Origin: Hymenobacter metallicola | Lineage (GTDB): Bacteria > Bacteroidota > Bacteroidia > Cytophagales > Hymenobacteraceae | Direction of reading: 5' to 3' | Length of the DNA: 64,000 nucleotides | Assembly: GCF_004745645.1 (NCBI RefSeq) | Contig: NZ_SRMB01000001.1 | Span: 1,550,001 to 1,614,000, forward strand | Shown: piece after piece, positions 9,149-16,685 of the stretch | Position numbering within the stretch: position 1 is the first letter of the stretch | Layout of the letters: each line of letters opens with the position of its first letter | Notes under the pieces: model-generated | Databases searched by the model: none | Seen by the model: the letters and a program-made list of their open reading frames with translations, nothing else | What the model was told of the DNA's origin: nothing | Position numbers and translations under genes: made by a program

Positions 9149-11014
9149 ATGCCCCCCACCTTTCCCCGCTTCCTGGCTACGGCCTGCTTGTTTTTAGTCT
9201 ACACCTTCGCCGCGGCCCAAACCACCTTGCCCGTTCCGCTGAGTCTGCAAAAGACCTACGCCCAGGGTACCCGCGCCCAGAACGGGCAGCCCGGCCCCAA
9301 GTACTGGCAGAATACGGCCGACTACGACCTCAAGGTCAGCTTCGACCCCAAAACCCGCCTCGTGGCCGGCACCGTCAGCATCAGCTACCTCAACAACAGC
9401 CCCGACTCGCTGCGGCAGCTCTGGTTTAAGCTCTACCCCAACCTCTACCAGAAGGGTGCCCCCCGCTCCTCCACCTTCTCGCCCGAAGACATTCACGACG
9501 GAGTCAAGATTTCGGCCATGAGCATCAACGGGCAGGTGCTGGACGTGAAGAAGCTCCGCATCGATGCCACCAATATGCCGGTGCCCGTGAAGGCCATTGG
9601 GCCCAAGCAGACGGCCAAAGTCGTTGTTACCTACGCCTACACCCTGAACAAAGGCTCCCACATGCGCACCGGCGAAATTGAGCCCGGCGCCGATTTTGTG
9701 GCCTACTTTTTCCCCCGCATTGCCGTCTACGACGACATCGACGGCTGGAACCGCTTTGTCTACAACGGCTCGCAGGAGTTCTACAACGACTTCTGCAACT
9801 TCAAGGCGGCCATCACCGTGCCCCGCAACTTTGTGGTGTGGGCCACCGGCGACTTGAAGAATGCCGACCAAGTACTCACGAAAAAGTACGCCAAGCGCCT
9901 GGCCGACGCCGAAAAGAACGATGCTGTGGTGCACATCATCGACGAAAGTGACCTGAAGCGCCAGGATATTACCGCCGCCAACGCCCAGAATACCTGGCGC
10001 TTCGAGGCCCAGAACGTGACGGACTTCGTCTTCGCCACCGCCGACCACTACGTGTGGGAATCCACCAGCCTGGTCGTCGACCCCGCCACCAAGCGCCGCA
10101 CCCGCGTGGATGCCGTCTACAATACCAAGCACGCCGATTACAAGGAGGTGGTGCACTTTGCCCGCCGTACGGTGGAGGCCATGAGCTACACTTTCCCCAA
10201 GTGGCCCTTCCCCTACGCCCACGAAACCATCTTCGACGGCCTCGACCAGATGGAATACCCGATGATGGTGAACGACAACCCCGTGGCCACCCGCGAGGAC
10301 GCCATTACGCTCACCGACCACGAGATTTTCCACACCATGTTCCCGTTCTACATGGGCGTGAACGAAACCAAGTACGCCTGGATGGATGAGGGCTGGGCCA
10401 CCATCGGCGAGTGGATCATCAGCAACATCATCGACCCCAAGCTCCAGGACGACTACGGCGTGGAGCCCTACGCCCGCGCCGCCGACTCGGAAAACGACCT
10501 GCCCATCATTACCCTCACCACCCAGCAGAACGGCACGCCTTTCTTCCTGAACTCCTACCCCAAGCCCGCTATGGGCTACTACTACGTGCGCGACCTGCTC
10601 GGTGACGAGCTGTTCACCAAGGCCCTGCACACCTACATCCGCAACTGGAACGGCAAGCACCCCATGCCCTACGACTTCTTCAACTCGATGAACGAGGGCG
10701 CCGGCCAAAACCTGAACTGGTTCTGGCAGCGCTGGTTTATCGACGGCGGCTACCCCGACCAGGCCCTGCAAAGCGTAACCCAGCAAAGCATCATCGTGGA
10801 GTCGAAGGGAACCAAGCCCATGCCCGTAGACCTGACCGTGACCTACGCCGACAACTCGACCCAGAAGCTGCACCGCACCATTGCCGTGTGGCAGGACGGC
10901 AGCAAAACCGTCACGGTGCCGCTCGATGGTAAAAAAGCCGTGAAGAAAGTGGTGCTGGGTCATCTTTACACGCCCGATAACAGCAAGGGAAATAATGTAT
11001 GGGAGGCCAAGTAA
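9149..11014 (+). CDS. M1 family zinc metallopeptidase, exported
   Basis: A 621-residue exported aminopeptidase-like enzyme. The signal peptide spans about residues 1-22 (ending FAAAQ), followed by an M1 N-terminal beta domain and a thermolysin-like domain. The zinc motif HEIFH is near residues 391-395, and the third ligand Glu lies in WMDEGWATIGEW about 20 residues later. The GxMEN-type exopeptidase loop appears as GLDQMEYPMM near 366-375, with Glu kept and Asn replaced by Tyr. The frame also allows a TTG at 9143, but ATG 9149 is preferred. Role: cleavage of peptides in the periplasm or at the surface; substrate unknown. Confidence 0.9.
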   Translation: MPPTFPRFLATACLFLVYTFAAAQTTLPVPLSLQKTYAQGTRAQNGQPGPKYWQNTADYDLKVSFDPKTRLVAGTVSISYLNNSPDSLRQLWFKLYPNLYQKGAPRSSTFSPEDIHDGVKISAMSINGQVLDVKKLRIDATNMPVPVKAIGPKQTAKVVVTYAYTLNKGSHMRTGEIEPGADFVAYFFPRIAVYDDIDGWNRFVYNGSQEFYNDFCNFKAAITVPRNFVVWATGDLKNADQVLTKKYAKRLADAEKNDAVVHIIDESDLKRQDITAANAQNTWRFEAQNVTDFVFATADHYVWESTSLVVDPATKRRTRVDAVYNTKHADYKEVVHFARRTVEAMSYTFPKWPFPYAHETIFDGLDQMEYPMMVNDNPVATREDAITLTDHEIFHTMFPFYMGVNETKYAWMDEGWATIGEWIISNIIDPKLQDDYGVEPYARAADSENDLPIITLTTQQNGTPFFLNSYPKPAMGYYYVRDLLGDELFTKALHTYIRNWNGKHPMPYDFFNSMNEGAGQNLNWFWQRWFIDGGYPDQALQSVTQQSIIVESKGTKPMPVDLTVTYADNSTQKLHRTIAVWQDGSKTVTVPLDGKKAVKKVVLGHLYTPDNSKGNNVWEAK

Positions 11015-11041
11015 GCCTTGCTGGGCAATAAATCCAGACCC

Positions 11042-11074
11042 AAAAAGGCCCGCCGGATATCCGGCGGGCCTTTT
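11042..11074. terminator. Bidirectional terminator
   Basis: AAAAAGGCCCGCCGGAT and ATCCGGCGGGCCTTTT form a long GC-rich stem with A and T runs on either side. It sits between the convergent M1 and S8 peptidase genes. Confidence 0.9.
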
Positions 11075-11093
11075 CTGTTGAGTCACTTACCGC

Positions 11094-12317
11094 TTACAGA
11101 TGAGCAATGAGGTCGGCTTTGCCATCCGGGTCGTTTTTCACGGTGCCGCTCGTGGTAAAGGCTTTGCCTTTGAGCAGCAGGACACCGGCCATGTGGGGCG
11201 TGGCCATGGAGGTGCCGCTAATGGTGTTGTAGCCCCCGCTCAGCCAAGTCGACTGAATGCTGACGCCGGGCATGCAGTAATCTACCGGAGTACCGAAGTT
11301 GGAGAAGGATGCCCAGCTGTCGGTGTTGTTCATGGCCGAAATGGTATAGATGTTGGCACCATTCACCCGGGCCGGCGAGTGGTTGTTGGCATCGTCGGTT
11401 TCGTTGCCGGCAGCCAGGGCGAAAAGTACGCCCCCGGCCGAAGCCCGCAGCACGGCATCATCCAGGGCCTGCGACACGCCGCCGCCCAGGCTCATATTAG
11501 CCACGTCGCCGGCCTTGCCATTGGCGCCTACGTAGTCTACCCCGGCAATAACGCCCGAGTTGGAGCCACTGCCCCGGGAGTCCAGTACGCGCACCGCTAC
11601 TACCGTAGCATTGGCGGCTACGCCTACAACTCCAATGGTGTTGTTTTTGGCGGCAATGGTGCCCGCTACGTGGGTGCCGTGCCCATTGCCGTCGTTGGGT
11701 GAAGCGTAGTTGGCGCCGCTCGTCAGGAACGACTTGCTACGGCCCGCGTCCACGTTCAGGTCGGGGTGGGTCAAGTCGATGCCGGTATCAATAACCCAGG
11801 CCGTGCGGCCGGTACCGTCGGCCGAGCCTACGCGGGTAATGCCGTAGGGAGTCACCTGGGCGGGCTGCGCCGTGCCGCTACCGCCGCCGGGCTTGCCCAG
11901 TGAAATAATCCGGTCCTGCTCCACGTACGCTACCCGGGCATCGGTCCGCAGGTCGTTGGCTTCGGCCGCCGTTAGGGCCGCCGAGAAGCCTTTCAGCGCG
12001 TGGCCGTAGGCATGACCCAGGGCTTCGGCACGGGCGCCCCGCGACTTCAGAATGCCCTGGCCTACTTCTTTTACCTTCTTTACTTTTTCCGAGTAGGCTT
12101 CACCGGCGCTCAGTTCCACGGCGCCATCCTTGAGCACGACAATGTACTGCCCGGGAATTGTGCCTTCTTCCGACTTAGCGTCGCTGCTACTCTGGGTTAC
12201 CCCCGGCTCGGCTGGCTGCACATTCTCTTGTGAGCAAGCGGTGAACAGGGTGCTGGCCGCAATTGCCGAAGCACTCAATAACCAAGCAAACCGGGCATTG
12301 TGTTGTTTCTTCTGCAT
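11094..12317 (-). CDS. S8 (subtilisin-like) serine peptidase lipoprotein
   Basis: A 407-residue secreted serine protease. The N-terminus MQKKQHNARFAWLLSASAIA ends in LFTAC, a lipobox, so the protein is predicted to be a lipoprotein. An I9 inhibitor-type propeptide follows (GQYIVVLKDGA to about residue 130). The catalytic triad is visible: Asp in WVIDTGIDLTHPDL (near 175), His in GHGTHVAGTIAA (near 215) and Ser in SGTSMATPHMAG (near 368). It resembles the proteinase K group and is short at the C-terminus, with no T9SS domain. The frame runs to 12368, but the internal ATG at 12317 gives the clean signal peptide. Confidence 0.92.
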   Translation of the reverse strand: MQKKQHNARFAWLLSASAIAASTLFTACSQENVQPAEPGVTQSSSDAKSEEGTIPGQYIVVLKDGAVELSAGEAYSEKVKKVKEVGQGILKSRGARAEALGHAYGHALKGFSAALTAAEANDLRTDARVAYVEQDRIISLGKPGGGSGTAQPAQVTPYGITRVGSADGTGRTAWVIDTGIDLTHPDLNVDAGRSKSFLTSGANYASPNDGNGHGTHVAGTIAAKNNTIGVVGVAANATVVAVRVLDSRGSGSNSGVIAGVDYVGANGKAGDVANMSLGGGVSQALDDAVLRASAGGVLFALAAGNETDDANNHSPARVNGANIYTISAMNNTDSWASFSNFGTPVDYCMPGVSIQSTWLSGGYNTISGTSMATPHMAGVLLLKGKAFTTSGTVKNDPDGKADLIAHL

Positions 12318-12836
12318 TCTACTGGGGGTAATGGTGAAAAAGAAAGAAGGTGAAGCTGTTACAGTCAAGCTGTGCAGCTGGCAGGCACAACTCCGGGAAG
12401 TTCAATTCCCTCTTCGCGCCGACTGCTTGTGCTGTGTACGGAGCCAACTTGTTTTCGTCACAAAGAATTCCTTCTGTTATTGAAATAACTTCAATGAATA
12501 ACCACATAAGTAGGTACACATATCAATAAAAACACTGATAACCTGGTATAAAGGCAGCGCAAGGGTTATTTGTATAGAATTATGCTAATAGGTTTAATTA
12601 TATATTATAATACAATATACTCCTTGAACATGTCACATAACACCACGGCTTAGTCCTACTGCTTATCAGCTCGTGTCCAGCACTTGGGAGTCAATTCAAG
12701 AGGCCACGCATTTATGCGCCATGCCGTAGTACCCTACACTCCCAACGCTCCCCAGCACTTGCCGGTCGCTGCTCTACGCAACCGAGTCGGCGCCGGAGTT
12801 AGGCTACCAGCCCGAGAAGCCCTACCTTTGCCCGCA
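12318..12836. other. AT-rich intergenic stretch before rnpB
   Basis: About 520 bases without a credible gene. The part from roughly 12475 to 12650 is far richer in A and T than the surroundings (for example TTAATTATATATTATAATAC near 12595). I see no ORF, tRNA or terminator there; it may hold upstream regulatory DNA for the S8 protease gene (minus) or be a remnant of transferred DNA. Confidence 0.6.
12823..12830 (+). promoter_or_regulatory. -7 promoter box of rnpB
   Basis: TACCTTTG is an exact match to the Bacteroidota TAnnTTTG consensus and ends six bases before the predicted 5' end of the RNase P RNA, the expected spacing to a transcription start. I see no strong -33 TTG. Confidence 0.8.
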
Positions 12837-13236
12837 GTGATGGGTCGCCCCACCGCGGCAAGGGAGGCAACTCCGGCGACGAGGAAAGTCCGGGCAACGC
12901 AGAGCACCCTGCTTCCTAACGGGAAGGACTGGCAAGCGTAAAGTGAACCAGGACAGCCAGTGCCACAGAAAATTACCGCCTACGTCGCCTTTGGGCGGCC
13001 GGTAAGGGTGAAAAGGTGCGGTAAGAGCGCACCAGCGGCTGGGCAACCACGCCGGCTGGGTAAACCTCAGGGGTTGAAAGACCAAATAAGCTGGTAGGCA
13101 AGGCCGCAAGGCCCTGCACCGGGCGGCTCGTCCGGCGCCAGCGGGTAGGTTGATGGAGCCTTTCCGCGAGGACTGGCCTAGATAAATGGTGGGGCCGTGG
13201 CAACACGGACAAAACCCGGCTTACAGACTCATCACC
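12837..13236 (+). ncRNA. rnpB: RNase P RNA (class A)
   Basis: The catalytic RNA of RNase P, which trims tRNA 5' leaders. Hallmarks in order: GAGGAAAGTCCGGGCA (12880-12895, CR-I), ACAGAAAATTACCGCC near 12964, GGTAAGGGTGAAAAGGTGCG and GTAAGAGCGCACC (13001-13033, CR-II/III), CTGGCCTAGATAAATGG near 13170 and ACAAAACCCGGCTTACAGAC (CR-V). The ends are set by a 10-bp P1 helix, GTGATGGGTC (12837-12846) pairing with GACTCATCAC (13226-13235). The length of about 400 nt is normal. It has its own promoter and terminator. Confidence 0.96.
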
Positions 13237-13243
13237 GGCACGC

Positions 13244-13280
13244 AAAACGGCCGCCGCAGCTTCGGGTGCGGCGGCCGTTT
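13244..13280 (+). terminator. rnpB terminator
   Basis: AAAACGGCCGCCGC and GCGGCGGCCGTTTT form a 14-bp stem eight bases after the RNA's P1 helix. Confidence 0.9.
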
Positions 13281-13491
13281 TAGCCTGAGGCTACTGCCGG
13301 TAGCCCTGCTGCTGAATCCCTGCTTGGAGACAAGATGTATCGAAAGGCTTGGTCGTGTCGTTGAGCCGTAGCGTACTGGCGAGCATTGCGCCCGACGCGG
13401 ATACAGCTCTCAACGGCAGGCAGCTACGGCGCCCCGCGCGTTTTTCGCGGGGACCTGCACTGCGCGGCTCACTCTTTTCGTTACATTCGCT

Positions 13492-13499
13492 GCCCACAC
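13492..13499 (+). promoter_or_regulatory. Probable -7 box of the response regulator gene
   Basis: TACATTCG fits TAnnTTTG with one mismatch and ends 13 bases before the ATG at 13513. Confidence 0.5.
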
Positions 13500-13512
13500 C
13501 CCTTTCAACCGT

Positions 13513-14670
13513 ATGCCCAGAATTCTGATAATTGACGACGAGAAAGCCATCCGGAACACCCTGAAGGAGATTCTGGAGTACGAGAGCTACACCGTCGACC
13601 AGGCCGAGGATGGCCCCACCGGCCTCGACATGCTCATCAAGAACAAGTACGACGTGGTGCTTTGCGACATCAAGATGCCCAAGATGGATGGCATTGAGGT
13701 GCTGGAGCGCGCCCAGATTGCGGCCCCCGACGCGGCCTTCATCATGGTGTCGGCCCACGGCAACATCGATACGGCCGTGGATGCCACCAAGAAAGGCGCG
13801 TTCGACTTCATCCAGAAGCCGCCAGACCTAAACCGCTTGCTCGTAACGGTGCGCAACGCCCTGGACCGCACCAAGCTGGTAACCGAGACTAAGACGCTCA
13901 AGAAGAAGATTGCCAAGAGCTCGGAAATGATTGGCTCTTCGCCTGAGCTCGAAGCCGTGCGCAAGCAGATTGCCAAAGTAGCGCCTACCGATGCCCGCGT
14001 GCTGATTACGGGCCCTAACGGGGCCGGTAAGGAAATGGTAGCCCGCAACCTGCATGAGCTTAGCAACCGCGCCAACGGGCCCATGGTGGAAGTAAACTGC
14101 GCCGCTATTCCCTCCGAGCTGATTGAATCCGAGTTGTTTGGGCACGAGAAGGGCTCGTTTACTTCGGCCGTGAAGCAGCGCATCGGCAAGTTTGAGCAGG
14201 CCGATGGCGGCACCCTGTTTCTGGACGAAATCGGCGATATGAGCCTCTCGGCCCAGGCCAAGGTGCTGCGGGCCCTGCAGGAAAACAAGATTACCCGCGT
14301 GGGCGGCGAAAAGGAGATTTCCGTGAACGTGCGCGTTATTGCGGCCACCAACAAGGACCTGCAGCAGGAAATTGCCGACCGCAACTTCCGCGAAGACCTC
14401 TACCACCGCCTCTCGGTTATCCTGATCAAAGTGCCGGCCCTGAACGACCGCCGCGACGATATCGCCGACCTCGTGCAGCGCTTCCTGCAGGATATTGCCC
14501 GCGACTACGGCGACAAGCCCAAGAAAATCGACCAGGCCGCCCTCGACTACCTGCGCAGTCTGGACTGGCGTGGCAACATCCGGGAGCTGCGCAACGTGGT
14601 GGAGCGCCTCATCATCATGAGCGACGACACGATTACCGAAGCCGACGCCCGGGCCTTTGCCGGCAAGTAA
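13513..14670 (+). CDS. NtrC-like response regulator with AAA+ domain, atypical GAFTGA loop, no HTH
   Basis: A 385-residue protein with a receiver domain (residues 1-120; acidic pair Asp8-Asp9, phosphoacceptor Asp52 in CDIKMPKMDG, Lys near 103) and a sigma-54-type AAA+ domain (about 140-370). Walker A is GPNGAGKE near 167, Walker B LFLDEIGDM near 236, and the arginine-finger region is FREDLYHRL. The sigma-54-contacting loop, normally GAFTGA, reads GSFTSA (near 214-219). The protein ends right after the AAA+ lid (RAFAGK), so the Fis-type DNA-binding domain is missing. It is therefore unlikely to be a classical enhancer-binding activator. No histidine kinase gene is adjacent. Confidence 0.88.
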   Translation: MPRILIIDDEKAIRNTLKEILEYESYTVDQAEDGPTGLDMLIKNKYDVVLCDIKMPKMDGIEVLERAQIAAPDAAFIMVSAHGNIDTAVDATKKGAFDFIQKPPDLNRLLVTVRNALDRTKLVTETKTLKKKIAKSSEMIGSSPELEAVRKQIAKVAPTDARVLITGPNGAGKEMVARNLHELSNRANGPMVEVNCAAIPSELIESELFGHEKGSFTSAVKQRIGKFEQADGGTLFLDEIGDMSLSAQAKVLRALQENKITRVGGEKEISVNVRVIAATNKDLQQEIADRNFREDLYHRLSVILIKVPALNDRRDDIADLVQRFLQDIARDYGDKPKKIDQAALDYLRSLDWRGNIRELRNVVERLIIMSDDTITEADARAFAGK

Positions 14671-14690
14671 GCCATTGTTCTAGCCAAGAG

Positions 14691-14879
14691 TCCTCGCAAT
14701 ACCCCTGTCCTTGCCAGGACGCCGGACGACGCAACCCGTCCGCTGAAATAGGCCGAGCCCTCTAAAATGAAAAGCCCTTTCTCGTTGCGTACGGGAAAGG
14801 GCTTTGTGGTAAAAGGTCGTGACTACCTACGCAGAGGACGGATGGCTTTGTCGTGCCTCCTGGCAAGGACACGGGATTT
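14691..14879. repeat. Inverted repeat pair around a terminator
   Basis: The left arm at 14691-14749 (contains CCTGTCCTTGCCAGGAC and CCGTCCGCTG) and the right arm at 14831-14879 (contains GGACGGATGGCTTTG and CTGGCAAGGACACGGG) are imperfect reverse complements. Between them lies a terminator hairpin at 14769-14804 (AAAGCCCTTTC and GAAAGGGCTTT). Related arms occur at 27930-28208 and 45497-45546. Confidence 0.7.
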
Positions 14880-14906
14880 GGAACGCTTGCCTTTAACAGA
14901 AAGCCC

Positions 14907-15914
14907 CTACCCCGCCATCTGATTACAGCCGCGCACATCCGAATTATCCATTCTTCCCAGCACTTCGAAAGAGCCGTCGGGATGCATACGGGCCAGGTCC
15001 TTGGTTTCGATGAAGGCACAGGAGTCGATGTTGGCCAGGTCGATGATGTTGATAGCGCCGTCGGGGCGCGAAGTTGATACCGAGAACGGGTCGGCGGGGT
15101 CGCGCAGCAGCACCCGTAGCGGGGCGGGGCAGTGAAAACGGCCGTCGCCGAGGCTATAGGCCTGGGACAGCAGCTCGGTCATGCCGTATTCGGAGTGAAT
15201 GCCGGCCGGCCCGAAGGCCTGTTGCAATTCGGCGTGCAGCTCTTCGCGAATCATTTCGCGCCGCCGCCCTTTCATGCCCCCGGTTTCGAGCACCGTCAGG
15301 TTCTGCAGCTCCGGGGCCGGGCCGTACTCAGCCACCACATCCAGCAGGGCATACGACACCCCAATGAGCATGACGCGCCGCGCCGGGTCCTGCTTGGCTT
15401 GGCGTAGGGCCTGCAACAGCGCGGCGTGGTCGTGCAGGAAAAAAGCCGACTGCTCCTGCCCCGATTCCCGGACGAAATAATCGACCATAGCAACCAACGA
15501 CGACTGGCCCTGCTCCAGGTAAGAAGGCAACAAGGCCAGGAAGGTCCACTCGCGGAGTGAGCTGCCGTAGACCTGCTCGAAGATGCGGGCGGCATTCTGG
15601 CGGTAGAGCTGCGGGTCCCGGATCAGGTGGCGGCTGCGCTGCTGCTGGGTGGTCCCGCTGCTCAAAAACACCTCCTGGGGCTGCCAGGCTTCGGGGTCGG
15701 TGCGCACCTCGTGGGTTTTGAAGAACTCGATGGGCAGAAAGGGAATGTCCGTTAGGCGGGTAACTGATTCGGGCGGGCAGCCCAGTAGCTGCAGCCACTG
15801 CCGGTAGGGCGGGCAATGCCGGGCCTGGTGGCGAAACAGGCGCAAGGCCAGGGGCTCGAAGGTGGCGGCGGAAACGCTGAAAAGCTCGGACAGAAACTCG
15901 GCGCGGAAACTCAT
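14907..15914 (-). CDS. LuxE-like acyl-protein synthetase/acyltransferase family protein
   Basis: A 335-residue member of the LuxE family (adenylate-forming fold). LPIEFFKTHEV near residue 55 and the Ser/Thr-rich loop VFLSSGTTQQQRSRH near 82, typical of acyl-adenylating enzymes, are visible, as are ETGGMKGRRREM near 210 and SEYGMTELLSQAYS near 240. LuxE links fatty acids to a carrier protein as part of a fatty acid reductase; free-standing homologues in Bacteroidota have unknown substrates. No LuxC or LuxD partner is nearby. A TTG at 15920 is possible, but ATG 15914 is preferred. Confidence 0.8.
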   Translation of the reverse strand: MSFRAEFLSELFSVSAATFEPLALRLFRHQARHCPPYRQWLQLLGCPPESVTRLTDIPFLPIEFFKTHEVRTDPEAWQPQEVFLSSGTTQQQRSRHLIRDPQLYRQNAARIFEQVYGSSLREWTFLALLPSYLEQGQSSLVAMVDYFVRESGQEQSAFFLHDHAALLQALRQAKQDPARRVMLIGVSYALLDVVAEYGPAPELQNLTVLETGGMKGRRREMIREELHAELQQAFGPAGIHSEYGMTELLSQAYSLGDGRFHCPAPLRVLLRDPADPFSVSTSRPDGAINIIDLANIDSCAFIETKDLARMHPDGSFEVLGRMDNSDVRGCNQMAG

Positions 15915-16029
15915 TGGCAAGCGGCGTGGTTAGCGAATTAGTATAACAATTGCGGCGGCACTTCGTTGAGAAGTTGTACCTTCCGACTCTGGGTGCAGCC
16001 CTTTCTTACGACCTCTATTGCTGCTTTCT

Positions 16030-16605
16030 ATGACCATGTTTCGTACGCTGAAAATCGGAATTACTACTGCCTTGGCGGCTACCGCCGGGCTGCTGACTTC
16101 CTGCCTGCAGGCCCCGGACTATCCTACAGCGCCCCAGATTAATTTTAAGGAACTGAAGGTAGACCGTTACAACTTCGGCATTGGCTACACCCCGGTTGAT
16201 TCGGTGCGGTTGACCATCGACTTTACCGACGGCGACGGTGACCTGGGCCTCTCCATTACCGGCGACCAGGAAGCACCCTACAACCCCACCAAGCCGGACG
16301 GAACCTACAACCGCACCACGCACAACTATTTTATAACTCCCTATAAGCGTACCAACCCCAACTCGCCGTTTGAAGCCGTGGCCACCAGCAGCACCGGGGA
16401 ATACAACAGCCGCTTTCCCCCCCTGTTCAGTGCCGATGCCAAGCCGGGCCCGCTGAAAGGCACCCTGACGCTGACTACACCCTTCTTTCTGGGTACGCCC
16501 TTCCGCCCCGGCGACGAGGTGCGGTTTGAAGTCACCATCATGGACCGGGCCCTGAACGAGAGCAACAAAATCACCACATCCAGCTACATCGTAGAGAAAC
16601 CGTAG
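16030..16605 (+). CDS. Putative lipoprotein of unknown function
   Basis: About 191 residues with a lipoprotein signal (GLLTSC, Cys near residue 22). The mature part is beta-rich, with SVRLTIDFTDGDGDLGLSI, a pattern of acidic turns often seen in small bacteroidetal envelope lipoproteins. A TACCTTCC box at 15977-15984 may be the promoter. ATG 16030 is chosen over TTG 16018; ATG 16036 is equally possible. A strong terminator follows. Function unknown. Confidence 0.75.
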   Translation: MTMFRTLKIGITTALAATAGLLTSCLQAPDYPTAPQINFKELKVDRYNFGIGYTPVDSVRLTIDFTDGDGDLGLSITGDQEAPYNPTKPDGTYNRTTHNYFITPYKRTNPNSPFEAVATSSTGEYNSRFPPLFSADAKPGPLKGTLTLTTPFFLGTPFRPGDEVRFEVTIMDRALNESNKITTSSYIVEKP

Positions 16606-16633
16606 CAGCCGGCTTTCCAGACAGACCTTCACG

Positions 16634-16673
16634 AAAAAGCCGGCCGGATGCCCTGACATCCGGCCGGCTTTTG
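16634..16673. terminator. Bidirectional terminator
   Basis: AAAAGCCGGCCGGATG and CATCCGGCCGGCTTTT form a perfect 16-bp stem between the lipoprotein gene (+) and the E1 gene (-). Confidence 0.9.
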
Positions 16674-16685
16674 CCTTTCTGCCGC

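Noticed and set aside
9194..11086. A 630-codon open frame on the minus strand across the M1 peptidase gene
   Set aside because: It is a high-GC shadow of the real gene; it is Gly/Val/His-rich with no domain motifs. Similar long shadows at 1941-3890 (+) and 17748-19061 (+) were also rejected.
13386..13420. GACGCGGATAC as another copy of the GAGACGC element
   Set aside because: The match is limited to a few bases and lacks the partner arm.
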